From Mycobacterium sp. (GTDB taxonomy: Bacteria; Actinomycetota; Actinomycetes; Mycobacteriales; Mycobacteriaceae): a stretch of DNA of 64,000 nt. Below the pieces are notes generated by a model. That model saw only the letters and a program-made list of their open reading frames with translations, searched no databases and was not told where the DNA came from. Positions 52,733 through 60,739 of the stretch are shown piece after piece. The translations under genes and the position numbers were made by a program. The stretch is from assembly GCA_020438845.1 (NCBI GenBank), contig JAGQTV010000052.1, forward strand, positions 1-64,000, in the 5' to 3' direction. Positions within the stretch are counted from its first letter, which is position 1; the number at the start of each line of letters is the position of its first letter.

Positions 52733-53919
52733 TGCCTACGACGGTTTTGGTGCTCAACTCCGGATCCTCGTCGCTGAAATATCAACTGGTGCAGCCGGTA
52801 ACCGGTGAATCGTTGTTCGACGGGATCGTCGAACGGATCGGCGAGGAAACGTCGCGGGCCAAGCTGAACATCGCCGGCGAGCGGATCGTTCGCGAGGGGC
52901 CGGTGCCGGATCACGAAGCCGCACTGCTGCTGGCCTTCGACCTGGTGGCCGAGACCGGGCGGAGCCTGGGCGGGCTGGGGTTGGTGGCGGTGGGCCACCG
53001 GGTCGTGCACGGTGGACCGAACCTGTACCGGCCGACGGTCGTGGACGACGCGTTGCTCGATGAGCTTCGGGAATTGGCGCCGTTGGCACCACTGCACAAT
53101 CCGCCCGCGGTGCTGGGCATCGAGGTGGCCCGCAAACTGCTTCCTGATCTTCCGCACATCGCGGTCTTCGACACGGCGTTCTTCCACGACCTCCCTGCGG
53201 CGTCGTCCACCTATGCCATCGACCGGGATGTGGCCGCCCGGTGGAAGATACGGCGCTACGGATTCCACGGGACGTCACACGATTACGTCAGCCGCCGAGC
53301 CGCAGATTTCCTGGGTTCCCCGGTCACCTCGTTGAACCAAATCGTGCTGCACCTCGGTAATGGCGCCTCGGCGTCGGCGATCGCCGCCGGCCGGCCGGTG
53401 GACACCTCCATGGGCATGACGCCGATGGAGGGTCTGGTGATGGGCAGCCGGTCCGGAGACGTAGACCCGGGCATCATCAGCTATCTGTGGCGCGAGGCGG
53501 GGATGGGGGTCGATGAAATCGAGACCATGCTCAACCGGCGTTCCGGGATGCTGGGGTTGTCCGGCGACGTCGACCTGCGCGAGATCCAGCGGCGTATCGA
53601 CTCCGGTGACGAGGTGGCTTTGCGGGCCTATCAGGTGTATATCCACCGCTTGCGCAAATACGTCGGTGCCTACTTGGCCGTGTTGGGGCATGTCGACGCC
53701 ATCAGCTTCACAGCGGGCGTTGGCGAAAACCAGGCGGCGGTTCGCCGTGACGCGCTGAGCGGGCTGGGTCGTTTCGGTATCGAGATCGACGAAGACCTCA
53801 ACGCCAGCCCCTCACGGGAGCCGCGGCGCATTTCGACGGATAGATCGGCGACCGCTGTGCTGGTGATTCCGACCGACGAGGAGCTTGCCATCGCGCAGGC
53901 CTGCATGACGGTGGTGTAG
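52732..53919 (+). CDS. ackA: Acetate kinase
   Basis: AckA makes acetate and ATP from acetyl phosphate, completing the Pta-AckA pathway. All family motifs are present in 395 residues: [13 protein letters not shown] (adenosine/phosphate), [18 protein letters not shown] (catalytic Asp), [50 protein letters not shown] and [15 protein letters not shown]. The ATG overlaps the pta stop by one base. With the AMP-forming ligase at 7352-9142 the organism has both routes between acetate and acetyl-CoA. In M. tuberculosis pknG follows directly; here an island of about 7.7 kb lies between. Confidence 0.97.
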   Translation: MPTTVLVLNSGSSSLKYQLVQPVTGESLFDGIVERIGEETSRAKLNIAGERIVREGPVPDHEAALLLAFDLVAETGRSLGGLGLVAVGHRVVHGGPNLYRPTVVDDALLDELRELAPLAPLHNPPAVLGIEVARKLLPDLPHIAVFDTAFFHDLPAASSTYAIDRDVAARWKIRRYGFHGTSHDYVSRRAADFLGSPVTSLNQIVLHLGNGASASAIAAGRPVDTSMGMTPMEGLVMGSRSGDVDPGIISYLWREAGMGVDEIETMLNRRSGMLGLSGDVDLREIQRRIDSGDEVALRAYQVYIHRLRKYVGAYLAVLGHVDAISFTAGVGENQAAVRRDALSGLGRFGIEIDEDLNASPSREPRRISTDRSATAVLVIPTDEELAIAQACMTVV

Positions 53920-54014
53920 CCCACATGGAACCGACGGGAGCACCATCGAAGGGCTCCGGGTAACTCCAGTTCCCGGTAGTCTCACGCCGTTCGACGACAC
54001 CGAGGAGTGGCCAA

Positions 54015-55070
54015 ATGTGCACAGGAATTCGTCTGACGGCCGCCAACGGCGACGTCGTATATGCGCGGACGATGGAGTTCGATACCGAGCTGCCGGGGTT
54101 GATCGGTTACGTCCCCCGCGGGCAGGAGTTTTTCGGTGATACAAACTCCGGAGCCGACGGGATGAGGTGGACCAACAAGTACGGTTTCGGCGGCAACGTG
54201 GGAATCCTCGGCGGGAACCACTCGCTGGGTTCCGATGGGATAAACGAGAAGGGCCTCGTGGCAGGTGTTTTCAACCTCCCCGGGTTCACCGAGTTCTCAC
54301 CGATTTCGGACACCAATCGGACGAAAGCGATCGCCAGTTGGCAGATGGTGCTCTATCTGCTCGGCAACTGCGAAACGACCGACGAAGCCGAGGAGGCTCT
54401 GCTGTCCGGCGAGGTCGTCGTCGTCGACACCGAATTCCCTTTCACGCCCACGACGAAAGGGCAGCTGCCGCTTCACCTGCGCGTCGGCGACTCCGGCGGT
54501 AGGACGATCGTCTGCGAATGGCACACTCCGAATCAGCCTCCGACGATCACCGAGTCACCAAGCGGCTGTGTCACGAATCCGCCGGGCTTCGATTTTCACC
54601 TGAACAACTGGGAGCACTACAAATCCCTCTCCCCGTACAACCCGTTCGGTCCGATCACGGCCGGCGGCTCTCAGACTTACAAGATCACCATGGGGAACGG
54701 CTATGTCGGCATGCCAGGCGGTAGCAACTCGCCGGACCGCTTCATCCGCGCCAGCCTTTACTCGCGTGATGCCTACGCAGCCGCGACCGGCGCCGATGCA
54801 GTCTGGACGGCCTGGCACATAATGAATAACTTCGACGTGCCGCGCGGAATTATGCGTAACGTCACCGACACCGGCATTGAGTCGACGGAATACACGCTCT
54901 GGACCAGCGTCGCTGACACGAAGAACCTCAAGTACTACTTCCGCGTCTATGAGAACCCCGCTATCTACGAACTCGATCTCAAAGATCAGGACCCCTCCGG
55001 CACTACCGTGCTGATCGATGACAGGCCCACCACCGCGCCGATTGTCACTGTTCCAGTGCGGTTCACGTAA
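54015..55070 (+). CDS. Choloylglycine hydrolase / linear amide C-N hydrolase-like Ntn enzyme
   Basis: A 351-residue N-terminal-nucleophile hydrolase. The mature enzyme would begin at Cys2 (M|CTGIRLTAANGDVVYARTMEF), the catalytic nucleophile of bile-salt hydrolases, penicillin V acylases and acid ceramidase relatives. Other conserved parts are an Asp/Arg-like pocket (RTMEF), NEKGLVAGVFNLPG, the CVTNPPGFDFHLNNWEHYK segment with the Asn needed for catalysis, and a late Arg (LYSRDAYAAA). There is no signal peptide. Substrates could be N-acyl homoserine lactones, penicillin V, conjugated bile acids or other amides. It lies between ackA and the DAB operon and is separated from the latter by a strong hairpin. 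Confidence 0.9.
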   Translation: MCTGIRLTAANGDVVYARTMEFDTELPGLIGYVPRGQEFFGDTNSGADGMRWTNKYGFGGNVGILGGNHSLGSDGINEKGLVAGVFNLPGFTEFSPISDTNRTKAIASWQMVLYLLGNCETTDEAEEALLSGEVVVVDTEFPFTPTTKGQLPLHLRVGDSGGRTIVCEWHTPNQPPTITESPSGCVTNPPGFDFHLNNWEHYKSLSPYNPFGPITAGGSQTYKITMGNGYVGMPGGSNSPDRFIRASLYSRDAYAAATGADAVWTAWHIMNNFDVPRGIMRNVTDTGIESTEYTLWTSVADTKNLKYYFRVYENPAIYELDLKDQDPSGTTVLIDDRPTTAPIVTVPVRFT

Positions 55071-55149
55071 ATGGACTGACTGAACTTCCCCCGTGCAGTT
55101 CCAGGTTTGCCGGGGTTACACCACTGCCTCCACCGAAATCGATTGCCGC

Positions 55150-55182
55150 AGCGGCGCGCCCGCGGTTGCGGGGCGCGCCGCT
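55150..55182. terminator. Bidirectional terminator hairpin
   Basis: agcggcgcgccc (55150-55161) and gggcgcgccgct (55171-55182) form a 12-bp perfect, very GC-rich stem with a 9-nt loop. It lies between two convergent genes (the Ntn hydrolase and the carbonic anhydrase) and would stop transcription from both sides. Confidence 0.8.
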
Positions 55183-55199
55183 GGCCTGGGTGGCTGCGG

Positions 55200-55808
55200 C
55201 TAGACACACTCCAGTAGTGAGTCGCTGGGCTCACCGAGCGCGCCGACTGTAGCGTGGGCCGATATGCGGCCCTGGTGATCGGTTGTGGCGCATACGATTC
55301 CGCACCTTCCGGCATCGACTCTCCCGGCGATCAAGGGTGAGTGCTCCAGCAACGACATCCCGACTGAGACGACGTGGGCCGAGCTGAGTTCCGCGGCGGT
55401 GGTGGCAGGTGTGGGCAGCCGCAGGATCGAGGACAGAGCCTGTTCGATGGTAAGCCTGCTGGCCCCGTTGGGGAGTTCCGCGTTCTGCCAGGCCCGTAAC
55501 GCTGCGCGCATGGCCGTGCACTCTTGGTGGCCTAGTATGACGATCAGCGGAGTATTCAGGTTGTCGACGGCGTGCTCCAATGTTGCGAGCACCCCGGTGT
55601 CGACGACGTGGCCCCATGTGCTTACGTCGAGCAGTGCACCCTGGCTCTGGCCGAACACCATCTCGCTGGAGAGGTGGGTATCCGCACAGCGGAATACTGC
55701 GGCTACCGGGGCGCCCTGGTGCACGGACTTATGCCGTGCCCGCTTCCGGATGGAGGGCACTTCGTTACCTGCGCGCAGTTGTTGCCAGATGCTCATTGGG
55801 TTGGACAT
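55200..55808 (-). CDS. Beta-type carbonic anhydrase, atypical
   Basis: A 202-residue member of the beta-carbonic anhydrase family. Zinc ligands are Cys41, His94 and Cys97 (FRCADTHLSSEM and LGHQECTAM). The active-site dyad Asp-Arg of canonical enzymes is changed: Asp43 is kept but the following Arg is His45 (CADTH instead of CADSR). It is the fourth gene of the DAB operon, 39 nt after the PII-like gene. Interconversion of CO2 and bicarbonate, or a regulatory/structural role, would fit the context. Whether it is active with His in place of Arg is unclear. Confidence 0.85.
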   Translation of the reverse strand: MSNPMSIWQQLRAGNEVPSIRKRARHKSVHQGAPVAAVFRCADTHLSSEMVFGQSQGALLDVSTWGHVVDTGVLATLEHAVDNLNTPLIVILGHQECTAMRAALRAWQNAELPNGASRLTIEQALSSILRLPTPATTAAELSSAHVVSVGMSLLEHSPLIAGRVDAGRCGIVCATTDHQGRISAHATVGALGEPSDSLLECV

Positions 55809-55847
55809 GTCGGTGAACCTTTCTGTGATCAGTTGAACTATCGGTGA

Positions 55848-56183
55848 TTAGGAGAAGTAGTCGGGCCGGCTGACGTAGGTCTCGGTTGCGAACATCACCC
55901 CCGACGATGCGTCCAGCAGGGGGCGCAGACCGGCGAGTAGGGCGTCCGCCTTGGCTTCGGGGATGACGGTGATGAGCAGTTCCAGGGTCGCCTGCTGGTT
56001 GAACAGCAGACGGCCTTGGTGGTAGCCGCGGTGGCCGAGTCCGGAGACACCAGACAAGCTGGTGAAGCCGGTCGCGCCGACGCTCTGGATGAGATCACGT
56101 ACTGCCGGTGCGTCGCTGCCGGCTACGACGACCTCGATCTTGATCATCTTCGTCAGCGCCTTGCTCATGGTCGGTGTGGTCAT
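55848..56183 (-). CDS. PII-like signalling protein linked to the DAB operon
   Basis: A 111-residue small protein with a ferredoxin-like PII-type pattern: KMIKIEVVVAGSDAPAVRDLIQS, then TGFTSLSGVSGLGHRGYHQG (where PII has its T-loop), ATLELLITVIPEAKADALLAGL, and SSGVMFATETYVSRPDYFS at the C-terminus. PII-like proteins encoded beside bicarbonate transporters (SbtB, CPII) bind nucleotides and sense carbon status. It overlaps the dabA stop by 4 nt (ATGA), so it is made stoichiometrically with the transporter and is likely its regulator. The first 12 residues (MTTPTMSKALTK) hold two further possible ATG starts. Confidence 0.82.
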   Translation of the reverse strand: MTTPTMSKALTKMIKIEVVVAGSDAPAVRDLIQSVGATGFTSLSGVSGLGHRGYHQGRLLFNQQATLELLITVIPEAKADALLAGLRPLLDASSGVMFATETYVSRPDYFS

Positions 56184-58750
56184 CGAATCATCTCCTTCTG
56201 GTTGAGAATTGCCGTGCTGAAATCACTTGTGCGCCAGGCGCGCCAACCCGCCGGCGTCCATCGCTGCCACTGCTGACCCGCGTTCTCCCGCGCGGCCACA
56301 GTGAGCCATCCATTGCCGAAGAGTCGCTGCAGGATTGGGTTGCGCTCGACCACCGTGTCGATCCTGCCCAGGGGGGCCTGAATCACCGCGAGCAGTCGCA
56401 TGGGTTCGTGCACCAGTCGCTCACTGGTGGCCACCGACTGCCAGGGCAGGCCGAGGCGGAGATCGCCTTCGTGTCCAGCGATCACGCCGGCGGTGCCGAC
56501 GACGTTGTGGATCGTCTTGGTACCTGCTCCGAACACCTCCGGGGCCACAGTGGAGAAGTAGTACTGGCAGTTGATCCACTGGGCTACCACCAGTGGCGCG
56601 GTCAGGATGGTCTCCAGGGCGCTACCGTCCGGGTCGACCTCCGCGGAATATGAGTGCAGGAAGACGCGCCGTTGCAGGTTCTTGCCGCTGGAGACCTCGC
56701 GTGGGGCGACCAGGAAGGCGGCGTTTCCGGCAAGGCCCCACTCGGGGTACACCTGGGCCCAGTCGGCCGACCTGCCTGCCACATGTCGGAAGGCGCTGGG
56801 GTCCGACATGTCGGCTGGGGCGCCGGGCAGCAAGGCGCTGCGTTCGGCCGCCAGCGCTGCACCGGCCCGGGCGAGGTCGGCTCGCAAGGTATCGACCTGG
56901 GCCTGGTGTGAGGGAGGGACCAGGTGGGTGTCGAGCAGCGATACCCGATCGGTAGCGGTGTCATGCTGTGCAGCAAGGAAATACGTCTCCACCGGGATGT
57001 CGATGCCCAGTAGCCGCAACTCGGCCCGCACCTCCGGCTGGTTGAGGATTGTCGCGGCAGTACGCGCGTTGGGTCCGCCGGCCTGCCCGCCGCAGGCTCC
57101 GCAGTCCAGAGACGCCTGGTACGGGTTGTTCTCGGTGGTGCTCCCGTGCCCGGACAGGACCACCAGCCGGCCGAAGTCGCGCGTAAGCCCCATGGTGGTC
57201 AGCGCCACCTGGCCGAATAAGGCCCGCTGGTCCAGCGGCAGGTCACTCACGTTGAGTTCCGTCGGCGCAGCGGGCGCCGCGAGGTCGAGCAGCCGGCGCC
57301 GTAGGTTGCTGCTGGCCGCTGGGGCCAGAGTCTTCGCCGCCGCCAGCGGGGCGGCCACCCAACCCGCCGCCTCGGCGAGGCTGAAGGGCGCCGCCAGTGC
57401 GTCTTTAGCGGCGTGGAAGGCCGACTCAGCGCCGGCCAGGCCCCGGATACCGGCGATCCTGCGCTCTGCCGCAGCCTCGGCGTCGGGGACCGGTGTCTCG
57501 CGGATGTCGTGGCTGGGTTCGATCAGCACCGGGCACAGATCGCAGGGTTCGCCGCCAAGCAGGTCGGTGAACCGGATAGCGACCGCGAAGAATCCGGCGA
57601 AGCCGAACGTCTGATAGCCCGGGAGAGACTCAAGGTGGCGGCGCAGGCCCTCAGATCGGGTGTCGATGCAGGCGACAAGCTGGGTGTGCGGCCGGCCAGC
57701 AGGTGAGGCCTCAGCCGGTTCGGACAGCATGTCGAGTAGTCCGTCTCGGTAGTGGCCTTCGAAGGCGTTTTGCCACAGCATCTCTCGTGCCGTGACCGGT
57801 AGGGCGGCGAGCACCCGGGCTGCAGCGGCCATGCCGGTCTCACTCACCTCGCCGACACCCCAGACCTGCGCCAGCTGCGCCGCGCGCTCGCGGGCCGACG
57901 GAATGCGCTCTGCTGGCCGTTCGGCCGCCCGGGAACCGGTGTGCCCGGCCAACAGTACGGCCTCGTAGCTCAGTCGCATCGCCAGATAATCGATCAGGTC
58001 GATGCCGGTCTCCCGCTTGGCGCGCCACAGGATGTGGGCAGCCCAGCCGGGCAGGCGGGTGAGATGGGCCTGCAGGTATGCGGAGCGTGCGGCTTCGTCG
58101 ACACCCAGATCCGAAAGTGCCTGTAAAACAGCGTCATCCGGGCGCTTGGCAATCCAGCGAAGCCGGACCCTGATCATGCGGGACAAGCTGGGATCGGCAT
58201 GAGCGAGTCCGCGCCAGGCGCTGTAGAAGCCCTTCTCGCGGCCCGGCATCGGCCAGGCGGCCCCCCCGAAGAAGGCCGCCAACCACTTGGCGGCTTGGGC
58301 GTCGATGATTCCAGCCACCTCGGGAGCGATCTGTTCGGCCTGGGTGAGGTAGCGGCGCTGCGGTTGCGGTCCTGCGGTTCCGTGCAGCAGGTCACCACGC
58401 AGCAGCTCGGCCGGTGTGACTACCCGGTTGCCGAATTGGACGTCTTGCCCGGCCAGCAGGTTGGGGTACCGCTGTGCCAGCGCGCTGTCGAGGTCGGCGT
58501 CGGTGATGCGTCCCTGGCGGTAGAAGGTGCGGAATTCTTCGGCCGACAACGTCCCCCGGGTGCCATAGAGATCCGCGGCGCGGCGCACTGCCTGTTCGAA
58601 GGGCAGGGACTCAAACCCGGCCAGCGGGTTGACCGCGATGAAGGTCTCCAAGGGGTAGTGGGTGGGCAGCACTCGCGCTGCCAGTGCGATGTCGCTGCGG
58701 AGTTGCGAGCGTCGCTCGGCAACAGTGATTTCCGGGTGGGCGTTCGTCAT
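56180..58750 (-). CDS. dabA: DabA, inorganic-carbon accumulation protein (DUF2309)
   Basis: DabA is the cytoplasmic, carbonic-anhydrase-like subunit of the DAB system, which hydrates CO2 to bicarbonate in a one-way, ion-driven manner. The 856-residue protein has the family start (LPTHYPLETFIAVNPLAGFE). The zinc/active-site residues known from DabA, a C-x-D and a H-x14-C pair, appear as Cys361 and Asp363 (VACIDTRSEGLRRHL) and His535 and Cys550 (LSGHGSTTENNPYQ, then SLDCGACGG); spacing equals that of the Halothiobacillus protein as I recall it. The ATG at 58750 overlaps the dabB stop (ATGA); a longer upstream frame is ignored. DabA needs DabB for activity. Confidence 0.93.
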   Translation of the reverse strand: MTNAHPEITVAERRSQLRSDIALAARVLPTHYPLETFIAVNPLAGFESLPFEQAVRRAADLYGTRGTLSAEEFRTFYRQGRITDADLDSALAQRYPNLLAGQDVQFGNRVVTPAELLRGDLLHGTAGPQPQRRYLTQAEQIAPEVAGIIDAQAAKWLAAFFGGAAWPMPGREKGFYSAWRGLAHADPSLSRMIRVRLRWIAKRPDDAVLQALSDLGVDEAARSAYLQAHLTRLPGWAAHILWRAKRETGIDLIDYLAMRLSYEAVLLAGHTGSRAAERPAERIPSARERAAQLAQVWGVGEVSETGMAAAARVLAALPVTAREMLWQNAFEGHYRDGLLDMLSEPAEASPAGRPHTQLVACIDTRSEGLRRHLESLPGYQTFGFAGFFAVAIRFTDLLGGEPCDLCPVLIEPSHDIRETPVPDAEAAAERRIAGIRGLAGAESAFHAAKDALAAPFSLAEAAGWVAAPLAAAKTLAPAASSNLRRRLLDLAAPAAPTELNVSDLPLDQRALFGQVALTTMGLTRDFGRLVVLSGHGSTTENNPYQASLDCGACGGQAGGPNARTAATILNQPEVRAELRLLGIDIPVETYFLAAQHDTATDRVSLLDTHLVPPSHQAQVDTLRADLARAGAALAAERSALLPGAPADMSDPSAFRHVAGRSADWAQVYPEWGLAGNAAFLVAPREVSSGKNLQRRVFLHSYSAEVDPDGSALETILTAPLVVAQWINCQYYFSTVAPEVFGAGTKTIHNVVGTAGVIAGHEGDLRLGLPWQSVATSERLVHEPMRLLAVIQAPLGRIDTVVERNPILQRLFGNGWLTVAARENAGQQWQRWTPAGWRAWRTSDFSTAILNQKEMIR

Positions 58751-60306
58751 GACCATGCTCCTGTCAGGTGGGTGGGAAGTGCTTGTGCGGGGGGCGTGAT
58801 GTGGCCGGCGCTCAGGGCGCGGGCGTAGAGGGCTTTCTGGAACCTGGCGGCACTCGGTGCCCGTAGCGCGGCGGCTAGGCCACCCAGGATCGCCAGCGCG
58901 GTGCCGGTGATGAGCCACGTCGTGGTGGTCGGCAATGCGACCGCAGGCAAGTCGGGGGTGAGGAATCCGGTGACAGTGGAGACCAGCCAGACGTAGCCGA
59001 TTCCGGCCGGCAGCAGGAAGGCGGCTGCCGTCGCGACCCCGCGAGCTCCAGGCTGGCGGGCCAGCCAGCCCGTGGTTGCGGCGGCTCCGGTCACCCAGGC
59101 GAAGATCAATAACGCCCATTCGGCGGTGTGGTCACCGGGCTTCATCGGCACCAGGACGAGACCGAGGATGATCGAAGCTGCCGGCAGCACAAGGGCGGGA
59201 ATCGCAAACCGGCGCGGTCGCTCCGTATGCGGCAGTGCCCTCATCCGGCGCCGGTGGGCGATCGCCGACCCCGAGGACAGGAACAGGGTGGCCTTGTAGA
59301 AGCCGTGCGCGAACAGGTGGAACACCGCTGCTGCCCACAGTCCCAGGCCGCAGGTGAGGATCATGAAGCCCATCTGAGCCATGGTCGAATGCGCCAGCGC
59401 CCCTTTGATGTCGGGCTTTACCAGCATGATGACGGCGCCGTAGGCCAGTGTGGCGATGCCGGCGACGACGATGAGCGCCTGGGCCACACCCGCCGCGGTC
59501 ACGACGGGGCTGAGCTTGATGAGCAGGATGGCTCCGGCGTTGACTACGCCGGCATGAAGCAGTGCTGACACCGGAGTCGGTGCGGCCAGCGTGGCGGGCA
59601 GCCAGCGGTGAAATGGCATCTGGGCCGAACGGGACAGGGCGGCCGCGACCACCAGACAGGCGGCCAGGGCGACAAGCGGTCCGTCCAGCGGTTCGCCCTG
59701 GAGGGCGCGTAGGTCGACGGTGCCCTGACGGACCGCGATCAACCCGAACGCCGACCACAACGCCAGGTCGCCGATCAGGAACGCCTTGGCGGTCCTACGC
59801 ACGCCGTCACGCGCCGACGGCAGCTGCCGATAGGTGCCCAGCAGTAGGCACAGAGCCACACCGGCTGCCGTCCAGCCCACAGCCAGAACAACGAGCGTCT
59901 GTGCTGTCATCAGCGTGGCCGAGGCGCTGGTGAGCAAACCGGCACCCGCGCTGAACCATCCGGCCCGGCTGTCTTCGGCGAGATAGCGGATGGCGAAGCT
60001 CTGCACGATCGCGCTGACGCCGTAGACCAGCACGAGCAGCACTGCCGCGAGGCGGTCAGCCGAGACGGCAACGACCGGCTGTTGTCCGATGTTCACCGAC
60101 ATTGCTGCCAGGTGACCTCCGGCTGAACTGATCAGCAGGACCACTGCGCCGAGGAAGCCCAACGCGGCCGTACCTGCACCGAGTCGGCCGACGAGCCGAT
60201 GCCGGCCTATGGCAGCTGCTGCCACCGTCGCTGCCAATGGCCCGATCAGCAAGGCCATCAAAATTCCATTCAGGACCGGACTTTCGGTCGCCGTAGTAGT
60301 CAACAT
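58747..60306 (-). CDS. dabB: DabB, NuoL/MrpA-like membrane subunit of the DAB system
   Basis: A 519-residue membrane protein with about 12-14 helices, belonging to the proton/sodium-translocating NuoL-MrpA-NdhF superfamily. Landmarks: AVSADRLAAVLLVLVYGVSAIVQSFAIRYL, SAQMPFHRWLPATLAAPTPVSALLHAGVVNAGAIL (the conserved quinone-oxidoreductase TM7-8 block), MLVKPDIKGALAHSTMAQMGFM, and LFAHGFYKATLFLSSG. It is not a respiratory complex I subunit: there are no other nuo genes and dabA follows with a 4-nt overlap. DabB would couple ion movement to CO2 hydration by DabA. The ATG at 60306 is 7 nt after a -10 box, so the message is probably leaderless. Confidence 0.92.
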   Translation of the reverse strand: MLTTTATESPVLNGILMALLIGPLAATVAAAAIGRHRLVGRLGAGTAALGFLGAVVLLISSAGGHLAAMSVNIGQQPVVAVSADRLAAVLLVLVYGVSAIVQSFAIRYLAEDSRAGWFSAGAGLLTSASATLMTAQTLVVLAVGWTAAGVALCLLLGTYRQLPSARDGVRRTAKAFLIGDLALWSAFGLIAVRQGTVDLRALQGEPLDGPLVALAACLVVAAALSRSAQMPFHRWLPATLAAPTPVSALLHAGVVNAGAILLIKLSPVVTAAGVAQALIVVAGIATLAYGAVIMLVKPDIKGALAHSTMAQMGFMILTCGLGLWAAAVFHLFAHGFYKATLFLSSGSAIAHRRRMRALPHTERPRRFAIPALVLPAASIILGLVLVPMKPGDHTAEWALLIFAWVTGAAATTGWLARQPGARGVATAAAFLLPAGIGYVWLVSTVTGFLTPDLPAVALPTTTTWLITGTALAILGGLAAALRAPSAARFQKALYARALSAGHITPPAQALPTHLTGAWS

Positions 60307-60313
60307 GAGATGG

Positions 60314-60343
60314 ACAATACATGTTATAAAATTCCGGTGTCAA
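60314..60343 (-). promoter_or_regulatory. SigA-type promoter of the dab operon
   Basis: On the minus strand TTGACA (60343-60338) and TATTGT (60319-60314) are separated by 18 nt. The -10 box ends 7 nt before the dabB ATG, placing the transcript start at or next to the start codon. Confidence 0.65.
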
Positions 60344-60352
60344 TAGTCCGGA
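60332..60352. promoter_or_regulatory. Candidate operator across the dab -35 box
   Basis: tccgg (60333-60337) and ccgga (60348-60352) form a 5-bp inverted repeat with a 10-nt centre (about one helical turn). The TTGACA -35 box lies in the centre, so a dimer bound here would block RNA polymerase. The divergent winged-helix gene is the obvious regulator candidate. Confidence 0.45.
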
Positions 60353-60442
60353 TTAGAAAATCCTATGAATGTTGGACAGGTGTCGTCGGCGTAACTGCGA
60401 TGCATGTTTCGTGTCATGGCAGTGCAGATCTACACTTCGGTA

Positions 60443-60739
60443 ATGCCCGAGTGGACGTTCCTGACCAACCACGCCCACACGTTGCTGTGCATTGCCCGGG
60501 ATCCGGGTATTCGGCTGCGCGATGTGGCCGAGCGGGTAGGTGTAACCGAACGTGCTGCCCAGCGCATCGTCAGCGACCTAGTCGAGGCCGGCTACCTGGA
60601 CCGCCTTCGAGACGGCCGGCGCAACCACTACCAGGTCCGGGCCGACCGCCCGATGCGCCATCCAGTGGAGCGCGGCCACGACGTCGGCGAAATCCTGGCG
60701 GTGCTCCATGAACCAGAGAGTTCGCCAACCCCGGGGTAA
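60443..60739 (+). CDS. Winged-helix DNA-binding regulator, divergent from dab operon
   Basis: A 98-residue one-domain regulator. The N-terminal helix WTFLTNHAHTLLCIARDPGIRL is followed by the recognition region RDVAERVGVTERAAQRIVSDLVEAGYLDRLRDGRRNHYQV, a MarR/ArsR-like winged helix, and a short tail (HDVGEILAVLHE). No metal- or ligand-binding cysteines are seen. The ATG at 60443 lies 6 nt after a TACACT -10 box (60431-60436), so it is probably leaderless; two upstream ATGs (60404, 60416) are less likely. It is divergent from dabB and its gene overlaps the next one by 32 nt. Inferred role: repression or activation of the dab genes. Confidence 0.85.
   Translation: MPEWTFLTNHAHTLLCIARDPGIRLRDVAERVGVTERAAQRIVSDLVEAGYLDRLRDGRRNHYQVRADRPMRHPVERGHDVGEILAVLHEPESSPTPG

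Noticed and set aside
58751-59119. Extended dabA start about 120 codons upstream
   Set aside because: It would overlap the dabB coding region in another frame; the ATG at 58750 gives the family N-terminus and a classic 4-nt overlap.
58747-60306. Respiratory complex I subunit NuoL
   Set aside because: No other nuo genes are nearby and the protein is directly coupled to a DUF2309 DabA gene.
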